This document shows, one piece after another, positions 53,664 to 62,217 of a stretch of 64,000 bases of DNA. The stretch is from CAJBVW01 sp964457335 (lineage in GTDB: Bacteria; Myxococcota_A; UBA796; SXON01), in contig CAYWGD010000020.1 of assembly GCA_964457335.1 (NCBI GenBank), positions 1-64,000 of the forward strand, given 5' to 3'. Both the position numbers and the translations under genes were made by a program. The stretch's first letter is position 1; each line of letters begins with the position of its first letter. The notes under the pieces were generated by a model that saw only the letters and a list, made by a program, of their open reading frames with translations, was not told the origin of the DNA and did not search any database.

Positions 53664-54488
53664 CTAAGCACCCGGACGCCGTCCGGGAAGGGTCCCCGCG
53701 TAGCCGACGGCGAGCCCTGCGCGCCAATCGGCCGCCGCCGGGACGAATCCGCCACCGGCGCGCGCGAGCACGTGCCACCGGGTGCCCCAACGGACCGCGA
53801 GCTCCCCGTCCGCGCGGGCCGGATTCCGCGCGGTGGGCGCGTCCAGCCCGGCGCGCCCGATCACCGCGAAGGCGCCGCGCTCCCACGCCGCGGAGGCGCG
53901 CACGAGCGGGACGTCGTCCTGGTTCGCGAAGCGGAGGGGGTTCCCGAGGACGGCGAGGCCCACCCCGAGGCGCGCCGACAGCTCGTCGCCCGTCCAGCCG
54001 CCCGACGCACCGAAGAGGACGTCGGTCTCGTCGGTCCCGAGCTCGCCCTCGTCCGAGGCGTTCGGGAGCTTCGCCTCCCAGCCGAGCGTCACGTCGAAGT
54101 CACCCGGCCGTGCCAACGTGACGACTGTGCCGAGGTGCACGTCCCCGGGCCCGGTCGTGGTGCCCGCCGGCGCCGCGTCCACGAGCCAGTCCCAGCGCGC
54201 GCGCAGCTCCACGGGCGCGATCCGCACCACGCCGTCGATGCCGGCCGCGCCGCGGTCGCGCGCTCCGGCTCGGAACGGCGGCACGTACCCCGCGGCCCAC
54301 TCGGCGCTCGCCCGGACGGCGAAGGATCCTGTTGCGGACGCTCGAGATTGGGGAAAGAGTGGCTCCGGAACCCAGCAGTCCTGTCCATGGGCTGCACCGG
54401 GCACACACACGGTCGCGACCACCCCCACCGCAAAAAGTGGCCTCCTCCATGTCGCGTCAAGAAGGTGTTGACGGTGCCCCTTCCCCAT
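53664..54488 (-). CDS. Outer-membrane beta-barrel protein, transporter-like
   Basis: The protein has 274 residues. The leader covers about residues 14-35 (hydrophobic, ending AAHGQ). The mature part has alternating hydrophobic strands of 8-10 residues and acidic/Gly turns (VELRARWDWLVDA, DVHLGTVVTLAR, FDVTLGWEAKLPNAS, LSARLGVGLAVLG), as in MetA-pathway/OMP_b-brl-type outer-membrane proteins. The start is uncertain because the first 13 residues are charged and the divergent promoter at 54468-54497 overlaps it. The ligand is unknown. Confidence 0.65.
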   Translation of the reverse strand: MGKGHRQHLLDATWRRPLFAVGVVATVCVPGAAHGQDCWVPEPLFPQSRASATGSFAVRASAEWAAGYVPPFRAGARDRGAAGIDGVVRIAPVELRARWDWLVDAAPAGTTTGPGDVHLGTVVTLARPGDFDVTLGWEAKLPNASDEGELGTDETDVLFGASGGWTGDELSARLGVGLAVLGNPLRFANQDDVPLVRASAAWERGAFAVIGRAGLDAPTARNPARADGELAVRWGTRWHVLARAGGGFVPAAADWRAGLAVGYAGTLPGRRPGA

Positions 54489-54497
54489 CCGTACACT
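54468..54497 (+). promoter_or_regulatory. Sigma-70-like promoter for the PKD lipoprotein genes
   Basis: TTGACG (54468-54473), an 18-nt spacer and TACACT (54492-54497) lie about 64 bp before the ATG at 54561. It partly overlaps the 5' end of the divergent outer-membrane protein gene. Confidence 0.45.
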
Positions 54498-54560
54498 GCC
54501 TCACCAACCCGGTCGCCCTCACACGGCAGCCGCCCCCCGTCCACGCTGGAGCCCCACAGC

Positions 54561-55916
54561 ATGACTCCAACTTTCCGCGCCTCCCTCGTCCTGATGGCCC
54601 TGGCGGCACTGCCGTCCTGTAATGGCGATGATCCGAACGCCGACAAGGACGATTCGGGCGTTGCATGCGCCGGCCCGACCGTCGCGGCGGGCGCGGACCT
54701 GTCGATCACCCTCGGCGCCCTCGCGACGCCGTCGGCGACCGGCACGGTGTGTGACGGCGAGGTCACGTACACCTGGGCCGTCGAGTCCGCCCCGGTGGAC
54801 TCCGGCATCGACTCCGGCGACCTCGACCTGACCGACCCCGCGGCGCCGACCTTCGCGCCGGACGTGGTGGGCACCTACGTGCTCTCGGTCGTCGTGACGG
54901 ACTCCACGGGCGCCGCCTCCGCGCCCGACTACATCGTCATCACGGTCACCTCGGGCAACGCGGCCCCCATCGCCGACTGCGGCCCGAACCGCACCGCCGA
55001 GGTCGACCAGCGCGTGGATCTCGACGGCTCGGCCTCGTCCGACCCCGAGGGCGCTGCGCTCGAGTACTCGTGGACGTTGTCCTCGGTCCCGAGCTGCTCC
55101 GAGCTCGCGGGCACCGACGTGTTCAACGCGAGCACCGTCACCCCGTCCGTCGTGCCCGACTGCGCCGGCGTGTTCGTGGTCGGCCTCGCGGTGAGCGACG
55201 GCGGCAACTGGTCCTCGGTCGACTACTGCAGCATCACGGTCGAGTCGGGTGACGAGCCCCCGGTCGCGGACGCGGGCGACAGCGGCGCGCTCTCCCCGTG
55301 CACCGAGACGAGCTTCGAGCTCGACGGCTACGGCAGCTACGACCCCGAGGGCGTCGCGCTGACCTACTCCTGGTCGCTGCTCTCCGCGCCGACCGGCTCC
55401 AGCGGCTCGTTCGACGACACGACCCTGCCGAACCCCGTGTTCCACTGGGACGTGGTCGGCACTTACACGTTCCAGCTGCAGGTCTCCGACGGCACCTTCT
55501 GGAGCGCGCCGGACATCGTGTCGTACACGTTCACCGACGAGACGGCGAACAACAGCCCCGTCGCGAACGCCGGCGAGGACCAGAGCATCAACGTGACGAC
55601 GGAGTGCACCACCGCCGCCTACGTCTTCACCTGCGACGACTGCCCGTCCGAGGACGTGGAGCTCGACGGCAGCGCGTCGGACGACCCCGCCGACGGCGAC
55701 GACCTCGACTTCCTCTGGTCGGACGCCTCCGGCGAGCTCACCATCGGGTCCCGCTACTCGCCCGTCACCGAGGTGCTCACGCCCTCGTTCGCGTCGTCCT
55801 ACAACTCCGCCACGACGCGGACGTGGGAGGTCCTCCTGACGGTCAGCGACTGCGCGGACAGCGACACCGACACCGTCAACATCACCTACAGCTGCACCGG
55901 CGAGTACAGCCCCTAG
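54561..55916 (+). CDS. PKD-domain lipoprotein
   Basis: The protein has 451 residues. The ATG at 54561 gives MTPTFRASLVLMALAALPSC (lipobox Cys 20) and an Asp-rich linker; an open frame continues upstream without a signal. Four PKD/REJ-like Ig modules of about 90-100 residues follow, each with N-x-x-P-x-A-D/N-A-G, a D-P-E-G-x-x-L-x-Y-x-W strand and a V-G-x-Y-x-x-x-L/V-x-V-x-D-G end. The Cys are paired within modules. PKD domains of this kind are adhesive or structural on the surface of myxobacteria. A paralogue follows 10 bp later. Confidence 0.85.
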   Translation: MTPTFRASLVLMALAALPSCNGDDPNADKDDSGVACAGPTVAAGADLSITLGALATPSATGTVCDGEVTYTWAVESAPVDSGIDSGDLDLTDPAAPTFAPDVVGTYVLSVVVTDSTGAASAPDYIVITVTSGNAAPIADCGPNRTAEVDQRVDLDGSASSDPEGAALEYSWTLSSVPSCSELAGTDVFNASTVTPSVVPDCAGVFVVGLAVSDGGNWSSVDYCSITVESGDEPPVADAGDSGALSPCTETSFELDGYGSYDPEGVALTYSWSLLSAPTGSSGSFDDTTLPNPVFHWDVVGTYTFQLQVSDGTFWSAPDIVSYTFTDETANNSPVANAGEDQSINVTTECTTAAYVFTCDDCPSEDVELDGSASDDPADGDDLDFLWSDASGELTIGSRYSPVTEVLTPSFASSYNSATTRTWEVLLTVSDCADSDTDTVNITYSCTGEYSP

Positions 55917-55926
55917 GAGCCCCCCG

Positions 55927-57321
55927 ATGCGCACGACCTCCCTGATGGCCATCCTGGCCCTCTTCGCGGGCTGCAACCCGAGCACTGACAAGGACAACGG
56001 GACGGGGGACGACTCCGGAGCCGCCGTCAACAACAAGCCCGTCGCCGAAGCGGGCGTCGCGATCAACCAGACGGCGGACACGGCCGTGCCGCTCTCGGGC
56101 GCGGCGTCCAGCGACCCGGACGGCGACGTCCCGCTGGTCTACCACTGGTCCTTCGACCACGTGCCGGACGGCTCCGCGCTCCTCTCGCGCGAGTCGCCGT
56201 TCACCGTGAACCACTCCGCCGAGGCCGTGAGCAGCACGTTCTCCGCGGACGCGGTGGGCACCTACGTCGTCAAGCTCGTGGTGACCGACTCCAAGGGCAA
56301 GGACTCCGATCCCGACTACGTGATCGTCACGGTCGAGGATCCGGAGATGGTTCCCGTCGCCAACGCCGGCACGGACGCGACCTCCTCGGTGGGCACGCTC
56401 GTCTCGCTCGACGGCTCCCGCAGCTACGACCCGCTCGGCCGCACGCTCACCTACGCGTGGTCGGTGGTCGACAAGCCCTCCGCGTCCACGATCAGCACGC
56501 TCACCGCGGCCGACACGGCCATGGCGAGCTTCACGCCCGACCTCAAGGGCGTGTACGTGCTCAACCTCGTGGTCGACAACGGCCTGTCCCGCTCCTCCTC
56601 CGACGCGGTCACGGTCACGGTGCTCGGGGACGACAACGCCCCGGTCGCCAACGCCGGCTCCGACCAGCCCGAGGCCGAGGACTGCACCACGATCACGCTG
56701 GACTGCTCCGGCTCGGCCGACCCCGACGGCGACACGCTGCAGTACCTCTGGGAGATCCAGAGCAAGCCGACCGGCTCCGCGGTCACCAACGCCAGCTTCT
56801 CCGACCGTTCGGCCGGGCGGCCCACGTTCTACCCCGACGTGGCCGGCGAGTACGTGCTCTCCTGCGCCGTCACCGACGGCACCACCTGGTCCACGCCGGA
56901 CACGGTGATCATCCAGGCCGCCGAGCGCCGCTCGAACGAGCGCCCGACGATCACGGCGGGCACGGACGTGTCCCTCAACGCCGGGTCGGCCACCTGCACC
57001 GAGAGCGGCTACACGTACACGTGCGACGAGTGCGCGACGCAGGTGACCACGCTCGGCTCCACGGCGACGGTGACGGACGCCGACGGCGACCCGCTCACCA
57101 TCCTCTGGACCACCGAGAACGAGGACGCGACGATCGCCGATCCGACGAGCCTCGTCACCACGGTCACCCTCGAGGACGCCGAGCCCACCGAGCCCGGCGA
57201 CTGCGAGGACACCGAGTACGAGTTCGAGCTGTCCGTCACGGACTGCACGGGCTCCACGGTCACCGACCGCGTCACCATCACGGTGAACTGCTGCGGCGTC
57301 GAGGACACGTCGGCGCGCTGA
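55927..57321 (+). CDS. PKD-domain lipoprotein (paralogue of the preceding gene)
   Basis: The protein has 464 residues. The leader is MRTTSLMAILALFAGC (lipobox Cys 16). Four PKD-like modules are visible, opening near residues 37 (NNKPVAEAGVAINQ), 137 (VPVANAGTDATSS), 236 (NAPVANAGSDQPEAEDC) and 335 (RPTITAGTDVSLNAGSATC). Each contains the SSDPDGD...L.Y.W pattern. The last modules carry CDEC/CGV Cys pairs like those of the upstream paralogue, so the two probably arose by tandem duplication and are cotranscribed (10-bp gap). Confidence 0.86.
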   Translation: MRTTSLMAILALFAGCNPSTDKDNGTGDDSGAAVNNKPVAEAGVAINQTADTAVPLSGAASSDPDGDVPLVYHWSFDHVPDGSALLSRESPFTVNHSAEAVSSTFSADAVGTYVVKLVVTDSKGKDSDPDYVIVTVEDPEMVPVANAGTDATSSVGTLVSLDGSRSYDPLGRTLTYAWSVVDKPSASTISTLTAADTAMASFTPDLKGVYVLNLVVDNGLSRSSSDAVTVTVLGDDNAPVANAGSDQPEAEDCTTITLDCSGSADPDGDTLQYLWEIQSKPTGSAVTNASFSDRSAGRPTFYPDVAGEYVLSCAVTDGTTWSTPDTVIIQAAERRSNERPTITAGTDVSLNAGSATCTESGYTYTCDECATQVTTLGSTATVTDADGDPLTILWTTENEDATIADPTSLVTTVTLEDAEPTEPGDCEDTEYEFELSVTDCTGSTVTDRVTITVNCCGVEDTSAR

Positions 57322-57340
57322 TCCCCACCCGGGTTCGGCC

Positions 57341-58666
57341 GTGAACGCCGCCATCGTGGGCACTTCGGTGCTCGCCGTGGCGGCGTCCGACGTCCGGCCG
57401 GCGGTGGGCGAGACCGTGCGGCTCTTCGCGGCGTGGGACGGCGGCTGGCCTGCCGAGGTCCGCTGGGAGGGCGTCGACGCGGACGCCGGGCTCGAGGCGA
57501 CCGTCACGCCGAAGGCGCCCGGGCCCCTCACCGTGCGCGCCGGCGACGCGACGATCACGCTCGAGGTGCAGCCCGCCGACAACGTGGGCACCGGCGTCGT
57601 GCGCCCCGAGGTGCGCTCGTTGCCCGCCGTCGACGACAACTGCCGCGACGACCGCTACCCCTCGCTCGCGGGCGGCTGGGTCGCCCACTGCTCGACCACG
57701 GGCCGGGTCGACCGCGCGCTCGACCTCGCCACGCGCGCGACCGTGTCCCTCTCGGAGGGTGTCGAGGCCCCCGGGCTCGGCCCCGCCGCCGTCTTCGCGG
57801 GGGACCGCGGCCTGTGGCGCCTCCCGAGCCCCACGCCGGAGCCCGACCGCGTGCGCTTCGGCGAGCCGCCGATCGGCCCGCCCGCCACCGACGGCGAGCA
57901 CGGCGCACTCGCGTGGGCCGACCACGTCGAGGCCTTCCCCCTCGCGGAGCACACACGCGCGCGCACCGAGGCCGCGCCCCTCCCCTGGTACGCCGCCGCC
58001 CTCGCGTGGCCCTGGGCCGCGTGGGTCGAGGACGGGGGCCTCACCGGCGAGGACATCTGGGCGCGCACGACCGACGCGCGGCGCTTCCCGCTCGCGCGCG
58101 GCGCCCGGAGCGAGCGCCACCCCGTCGGGAGCGAGCGCTGGCTCGGCTGGGTCGACGAGGCCGCCGTGTACGTGCAGGACATGGCGCGGGGCGAGCGGCG
58201 GGTGTACGCGGCGGACACGGGCTTTGCCCACGGGCCGAGCCTGTGGGGGCCCGTGGCCTGCTGGGAGGACCGTGGTGCGCTGCGCACCGGCGCCGGAGAC
58301 ATCGACATCCTCTGCTCCGACGGGCTCGAGCTCCGCCGGGCGGGGCACCAGCGCGCGCCCGCGCGGTGGGGACCGTGGTTGCTCTTCCGCGAGGCCGGCC
58401 GCGTGATGCTCGCGACCGCGACCGAGCTCGTGCTCGATGACGACGATCCCCGCGCCGAGGGCGCCGGCCGCACGCTGCCCGGCGGCTGGCGGGGCGCGCA
58501 CCGCGAGGGCGCCGTGAGCTGGACGTTCGACTGGCCCGCCCCCGGCTGGCGCGTCGAGCGCTGGGACGGCGCCGCCTGGACACCCGGCGACGTCCTCCCC
58601 GTGGGCCGCGTCACGGTCACGCACCCCGGCGGAGACGCGATCCGCCTCGTCCCGGGGGGCGTGTGA
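57341..58666 (+). CDS. Hypothetical propeller-like protein
   Basis: The protein has 441 residues from a GTG at 57341. There is no clear signal peptide, only a weak hydrophobic stretch at 4-15. Residues about 17-80 look like a small Ig-like beta domain. Residues about 95-430 have repeated W/Y-rich short strands (GGWVAHCSTTGRVDRALDL, AALAWPWAAWVEDGG, SERWLGWVDEAAVYVQDM, WGPWLLFREAGRVML), consistent with a beta-propeller. Family unknown. It is 19 bp after the PKD pair and overlaps the GTG of the GT-C gene by 4 bp, so it belongs to the same transcript. Confidence 0.68.
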   Translation: MNAAIVGTSVLAVAASDVRPAVGETVRLFAAWDGGWPAEVRWEGVDADAGLEATVTPKAPGPLTVRAGDATITLEVQPADNVGTGVVRPEVRSLPAVDDNCRDDRYPSLAGGWVAHCSTTGRVDRALDLATRATVSLSEGVEAPGLGPAAVFAGDRGLWRLPSPTPEPDRVRFGEPPIGPPATDGEHGALAWADHVEAFPLAEHTRARTEAAPLPWYAAALAWPWAAWVEDGGLTGEDIWARTTDARRFPLARGARSERHPVGSERWLGWVDEAAVYVQDMARGERRVYAADTGFAHGPSLWGPVACWEDRGALRTGAGDIDILCSDGLELRRAGHQRAPARWGPWLLFREAGRVMLATATELVLDDDDPRAEGAGRTLPGGWRGAHREGAVSWTFDWPAPGWRVERWDGAAWTPGDVLPVGRVTVTHPGGDAIRLVPGGV

Positions 58667-60663
58667 GCCAGCTGGATCCAGCCGATCTTGGGGCGGGGGG
58701 AGGGCCCCCCGCAACGCCCCCCCTCCCTCCCGCGGACGAAGCCGTATCCCCCGCTCGGCCGGCCTCGGCGATCCCCCGCACGCTGCTCGCCCTCGCCGCC
58801 GGCGCCGCCGCGATCGCGTTCGTCGCGCTCGACCCCGCGCGCACGATCCACCCCGACGCCCTCGCCACGTTCGCCCGCGGCGCGCTCCCCGCCCTGCTCG
58901 CCGTGGCTGCCGCGCTCGGAGCGGGCGGCGCCGTGCTGCGCGCGACCGCGCCGGACGCCCTCGACGCGCCGGGCGGCTGGCTCGCCGCGCTCGGCGTCGG
59001 CGTCGCGCTCCAGGGCGCGCTGCTCGGGCTCTTCGCCTGCATGGGCGCGCTCGGCCCCATCGCGGCCATCTCCGTGCTGGTCGCGACCGGCGCCGGCTGG
59101 GCGGCCCGCCCGCGCGTCACGCTCCCCCGCGTCCCGACCACGGCCCTCCTCCTGGGCGGGCTCCTGCTCCTCCCCGGCCTCGTCGACGCGCTCGCGCCCC
59201 CCACCGACACCGACGAGCTCTACTACCACCTCTCGCTCCCCCGCCGGATGCTCGAGCAGGGCGGCTTCCTCGGCGGCTTCCTCACCCCCGACGGCAGCCG
59301 ACCCATGCCGGTGCACCTCGTGTTCGCCGCGCTGATGAGCCTCGGCGGCGAGGCGGCCCCGCGCCTCTGGCACCTCGCGCTCTCGGCCGCGCTCGTCCTC
59401 GGCGTGCGCACCCTCGCGGAGGCGCGCTTCGGCCCCGGCCGTGGCGATCTCCCCGCCCTCGCGCTGCTCGGCTCCTACTCCTGGCTCCGCGAGGCCGGCC
59501 TCGCCTACAACAACCACCTCGTCGCGCTCTACCTGCTCCTGGCCGCGGACGCGCTCCTGGCCCGCCGCCCCGTGCTCCTGGGCTGGATGTGCGGCTTCGC
59601 GCTCGCGGTCAAGTACACGGCGGCCCCCGCGGCCGCCGCGCTCTGCCTCCTCGCCGCCTGGGACCACCTGCGCGCCGACCCCCGGCGCGTCGCGCTCGCC
59701 GCGCTCGCGACGCTCGCCCCGCTCGCGCCCTGGTGGCTCCGCAACGTCGCCGACGGCCTCCACCCCCTCTTCCCCTTCGCCGGCTGGCCCGCGGCGGGCG
59801 AAGGCGGCGCCGACTTCGTGTTCGTCTACCCGGAGAAGTACGGCCTCGGGCACGACCTCGTCGCCACGCTCCGCCTCCCGCTCGACCTGCTGTTCCGCGC
59901 CGAGATCGACTCCTTCGTCTTCCTCGGCCGCGTCTCGCTGCTGTGGGGCGCGCTCGGGCTCGCCGCCTCGTGGGCGGCCCGCCGCGACGGCGCCGTGCGC
60001 CGGCTCGTGTTCGTGGTCGCCGTCGGCTTCGTCGGGTGGGCGATGGGCGCGCAGATCGTCCGGTACCTCCTCCCGCTCTTCGGCATCGCCGCGCTCGCGG
60101 GCGGGGCGCTCCCCCGCCGCTGGCCCGCCTGGCTGCTGCTCGCCGCCTCCCTCCCCGCCAACCTCGCGCCCACGCTGCGGCACGCCGCGTCCCGCGCCGC
60201 GGTCGTCTCCGGCCAGGAGGACGCCGACACCTTCCTCGCGCGCGAGGTCTCCGCGTGGGGCGCCCTCCGCTTCCTCCGCGAGCACGTCCCCGCCGACGCG
60301 GCCGTGGCCATGTTGTTCTCCTGGCAGGGCTACTGGGTGCCCCAGCCCGCCATCCTCGGCTCCGTCGAGGACCACGTGCCCACGCGCTACTGGCTCTGGC
60401 GCAACGGCGACGCCGCGCTCTCCACCCTCGCGGACCTCGGCGTCACCCACCTCCTGGTCGGCGACGTGAAGTTCCTGAAGAAGAGCTACGGCTTCCTGGG
60501 GGCCGACGTTCTCCGCGACCAGTTCAACGGCCCGGAGGAGCGCCTCCGCGAGCTCCTGCTCCGCGACGCGACCCGTCTGTACGCCGCGGATCGCTGGGAG
60601 GTCTGGCGGCTCGATCCCCAGCCCGGTCCGGAGCGCCTTGACGACTCCACCCCGTCCCCATAG
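58663..60663 (+). CDS. GT-C-type membrane glycosyltransferase with N-terminal palindromic-element insertion
   Basis: The protein has 666 residues, starting at a GTG that overlaps the preceding stop (GTGA). Residues about 8-22 (LGAGGGPPATPPLPP) are encoded by element copy 7, placed ahead of the first membrane helix (about 39-56). Ten or more transmembrane segments follow. An acidic DELYYHLSLPRR loop near residue 186 matches the catalytic first-loop region of ArnT/PMT-like GT-C enzymes that use lipid-phosphate sugars. A soluble C-terminal domain (about 510-666) follows. The acceptor is unknown; the adjacent PKD lipoproteins are possible substrates (inference). Confidence 0.83.
   Translation: MSQLDPADLGAGGGPPATPPLPPADEAVSPARPASAIPRTLLALAAGAAAIAFVALDPARTIHPDALATFARGALPALLAVAAALGAGGAVLRATAPDALDAPGGWLAALGVGVALQGALLGLFACMGALGPIAAISVLVATGAGWAARPRVTLPRVPTTALLLGGLLLLPGLVDALAPPTDTDELYYHLSLPRRMLEQGGFLGGFLTPDGSRPMPVHLVFAALMSLGGEAAPRLWHLALSAALVLGVRTLAEARFGPGRGDLPALALLGSYSWLREAGLAYNNHLVALYLLLAADALLARRPVLLGWMCGFALAVKYTAAPAAAALCLLAAWDHLRADPRRVALAALATLAPLAPWWLRNVADGLHPLFPFAGWPAAGEGGADFVFVYPEKYGLGHDLVATLRLPLDLLFRAEIDSFVFLGRVSLLWGALGLAASWAARRDGAVRRLVFVVAVGFVGWAMGAQIVRYLLPLFGIAALAGGALPRRWPAWLLLAASLPANLAPTLRHAASRAAVVSGQEDADTFLAREVSAWGALRFLREHVPADAAVAMLFSWQGYWVPQPAILGSVEDHVPTRYWLWRNGDAALSTLADLGVTHLLVGDVKFLKKSYGFLGADVLRDQFNGPEERLRELLLRDATRLYAADRWEVWRLDPQPGPERLDDSTPSP
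58684..58727 (+). repeat. Palindromic element copy 7, inside the GT-C gene
   Basis: GATCTTGGGGCGGGGGG, a short GGG-containing loop, then CCCCCCGCAACGCCCCCCC. It is in frame, close to the start codon, encoding LGAGGGPPATPPLPP, the same frame as copy 4. Confidence 0.87.
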
Positions 60664-60666
60664 ATG
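60638..60666 (+). promoter_or_regulatory. Promoter for tRNA-Leu, overlapping the end of the GT-C gene
   Basis: TTGACG (60638-60643), a 17-nt spacer and TAGATG (60661-60666). The -10 overlaps the GT-C stop codon. The predicted start would be about 15 nt before the tRNA 5' end. Confidence 0.45.
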
Positions 60667-60687
60667 GCTCGGCGACCGCAAGTCCCC

Positions 60688-60773
60688 GCGGGGGTGGCGG
60701 AATGGCAGACGCGCCAGGCTCAGGACCTGGTGGGGTAACTCCCGTAGGGGTTCAAGTCCCCTCCCCCGCACCA
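60688..60773 (+). tRNA. tRNA-Leu(CAG)
   Basis: A class II tRNA of 86 nt. The acceptor is GCGGGGG with CCCCCGC, the anticodon stem CCAGG/CCTGG has loop CTCAGGA (anticodon CAG, reading CUG), and a long variable arm (TGGGGTAACTCCCGTA region) is present. The T loop is TTCAAGT with stem GGGG/CCCC. The discriminator is A, and CCA is encoded. CUG is the leading Leu codon in this GC-rich DNA. Confidence 0.96.
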
Positions 60774-60778
60774 TCTCT

Positions 60779-60795
60779 CCGGCGAGCAACGCCGG
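60779..60795 (+). terminator. Hairpin after tRNA-Leu
   Basis: Perfect 6-bp arms CCGGCG and CGCCGG flank an AGCAA loop, starting 6 nt after the tRNA CCA. No T-run follows, so it may instead mark the processing site. Confidence 0.4.
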
Positions 60796-60910
60796 GCGCC
60801 CAACACACGACGTAGTGGGGCCCGCAGCGTACTTGCAGAGCAAGCGCTCTCCGTGGCAGAACTCCCGCGCTGCGCCTCCGAGCCGTCGCTCGGGTCCGCA
60901 CGGGTGCCCC

Positions 60911-61507
60911 ATGACGCGCGCGCTCCTCCCCCTGCTCCTCGCCACCGCCTGCGGCACGGCCTCCGTCAAGCTCGACGACCCCAGCGGCACGGCCGACGAC
61001 ACCGGCGTCGGCGGCGACACCGCCGCGGACACCGACACCGCCGACACCGAGGACACCGACGTCGAGCCCGTCTTCGCGCCCGACTACAGCGTGTACGACG
61101 CCACGCGGAACTTCTACTACGACCAGTGGGGCTACTCCTGCGACGACACCGTCTACGAGACGGGCTTCGCGATCGACGCGGGCAGCGGTGACTTCCAGGC
61201 GCTCGCCGAGCTCTGCGGGGACTGCGACTACTTCTACGAGGTCACGCCCGACGTCGACCAGGCGTGCGACTGGATCAGCCTCGGCACCACCTGGCGCGGC
61301 GTCGTGCTCGGCGACGGCGAGGCGGAGCTCTACTTCTTCCGCGAGAACGACGGCGAGCTCGAGGAGTACGCGGCCGACGACGGCGCCGCGCTCTCCGACG
61401 ACGGCGCCGTGCTCGACTACGCCTACGAGATCGTCTACGACTGGGGCTACGAGGTCACCATCGACGTGAGCGGCACCGTCACGTGGGAGCTCGTCGAGCA
61501 GGAGTAG
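60911..61507 (+). CDS. Hypothetical lipoprotein with Asp/Thr linker
   Basis: The protein has 198 residues. The ATG at 60911 gives MTRALLPLLLATAC (lipobox Cys 14); the open frame extends upstream across the tRNA and is not used. An Asp/Thr/Ala linker (about 25-50) precedes a compact acidic, Tyr-rich domain (YDQWGYSCDD, CGDCDYFYEV, YDWGYEVTIDVSG) with four Cys. The family is not recognised. It is probably an outer-membrane-anchored surface protein, given the linker style. Confidence 0.72.
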   Translation: MTRALLPLLLATACGTASVKLDDPSGTADDTGVGGDTAADTDTADTEDTDVEPVFAPDYSVYDATRNFYYDQWGYSCDDTVYETGFAIDAGSGDFQALAELCGDCDYFYEVTPDVDQACDWISLGTTWRGVVLGDGEAELYFFRENDGELEEYAADDGAALSDDGAVLDYAYEIVYDWGYEVTIDVSGTVTWELVEQE

Positions 61508-61561
61508 GCCGGCGGCCCCCAGGATCCGCGCCGCGTCGACGCGGGCGGATACCTTGCGCGG

Positions 61562-62080
61562 ATGATCCGCCGCTCCATCCACCAGGGTCGCGTGGGCGAC
61601 TTCGGCATCGAGACCGTCACCCTGCCGAACGGCCGCGTCGTCGACCTCGAGATCCTCCGCCACCCGGGCGCCGCCGCCGTCGTGCCGCTGCACGGCGACG
61701 GCACCGTCACGCTCATCCGCCAGCACCGCCACGCCGCGGGCGGCACCATCTGGGAGATCCCCGCCGGCAAGCTCGAGCCGGGCGAGCTCCCGGAGGACTG
61801 CGCCGCGCGCGAGCTCACGGAGGAGGCCGGGCTGGTGGGCGAGCTCGCACACCTCACCACCATCCACACCACCCCGGCGTTCACCGACGAGGTGATCCAC
61901 CTCTACGTGGCCACCGCGCTGCGCGAGGCGCCCATGAACCTGGACGCCGACGAGGTCCTCACGCCGATCCGCGTCGCGATGAGCGAGGCGCTCGCCCTCA
62001 TCCGGCGCGGCGAGATGACCGATGCGAAGTCGATCGTCGCGCTCCTGATGGTGGCGGAGCGAACGCGCGACGGATCGTGA
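61562..62080 (+). CDS. NUDIX hydrolase (ADP-ribose pyrophosphatase-like)
   Basis: The protein has 172 residues. The Nudix box is complete: Gly 69, Glu 75, Arg-Glu 83-84, Glu-Glu 87-88 and Gly 90 (text AGKLEPGELPEDCAARELTEE). Before it, VVPLHGDGTVTLIRQHRHAAGGTIWEIPAG is typical of the NudF/ADPRase group, which recognises ADP-ribose through a dimeric N-terminal domain. It cleaves nucleoside diphosphate derivatives to nucleoside monophosphate. It is cytoplasmic and stands alone between lipoprotein genes. Confidence 0.92.
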   Translation: MIRRSIHQGRVGDFGIETVTLPNGRVVDLEILRHPGAAAVVPLHGDGTVTLIRQHRHAAGGTIWEIPAGKLEPGELPEDCAARELTEEAGLVGELAHLTTIHTTPAFTDEVIHLYVATALREAPMNLDADEVLTPIRVAMSEALALIRRGEMTDAKSIVALLMVAERTRDGS

Positions 62081-62217
62081 CACACGCGCCACGATCCGAG
62101 GTTCCGCCAACGCCCGCCTCGCGCGTCGCCACGCGATCTAGCCGCTTCGCCCGGTTGGTCCCCGTTCAGTAGCGGTTCTGGCACAGCCCGTGCATGATCC
62201 GCGGCGGGAGACCGCTC

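Noticed and set aside
53667..53683. Perfect CCCGGAC/GTCCGGG hairpin at the end of the outer-membrane protein gene
   Set aside because: It lies within the last codons, not after the stop, and has no T-run. It may be chance in GC-rich coding DNA.
60688..60795. tRNA-Leu as an integration site for a genomic island
   Set aside because: No direct repeat of the tRNA 3' end, no integrase and no composition change were seen downstream to the window edge.
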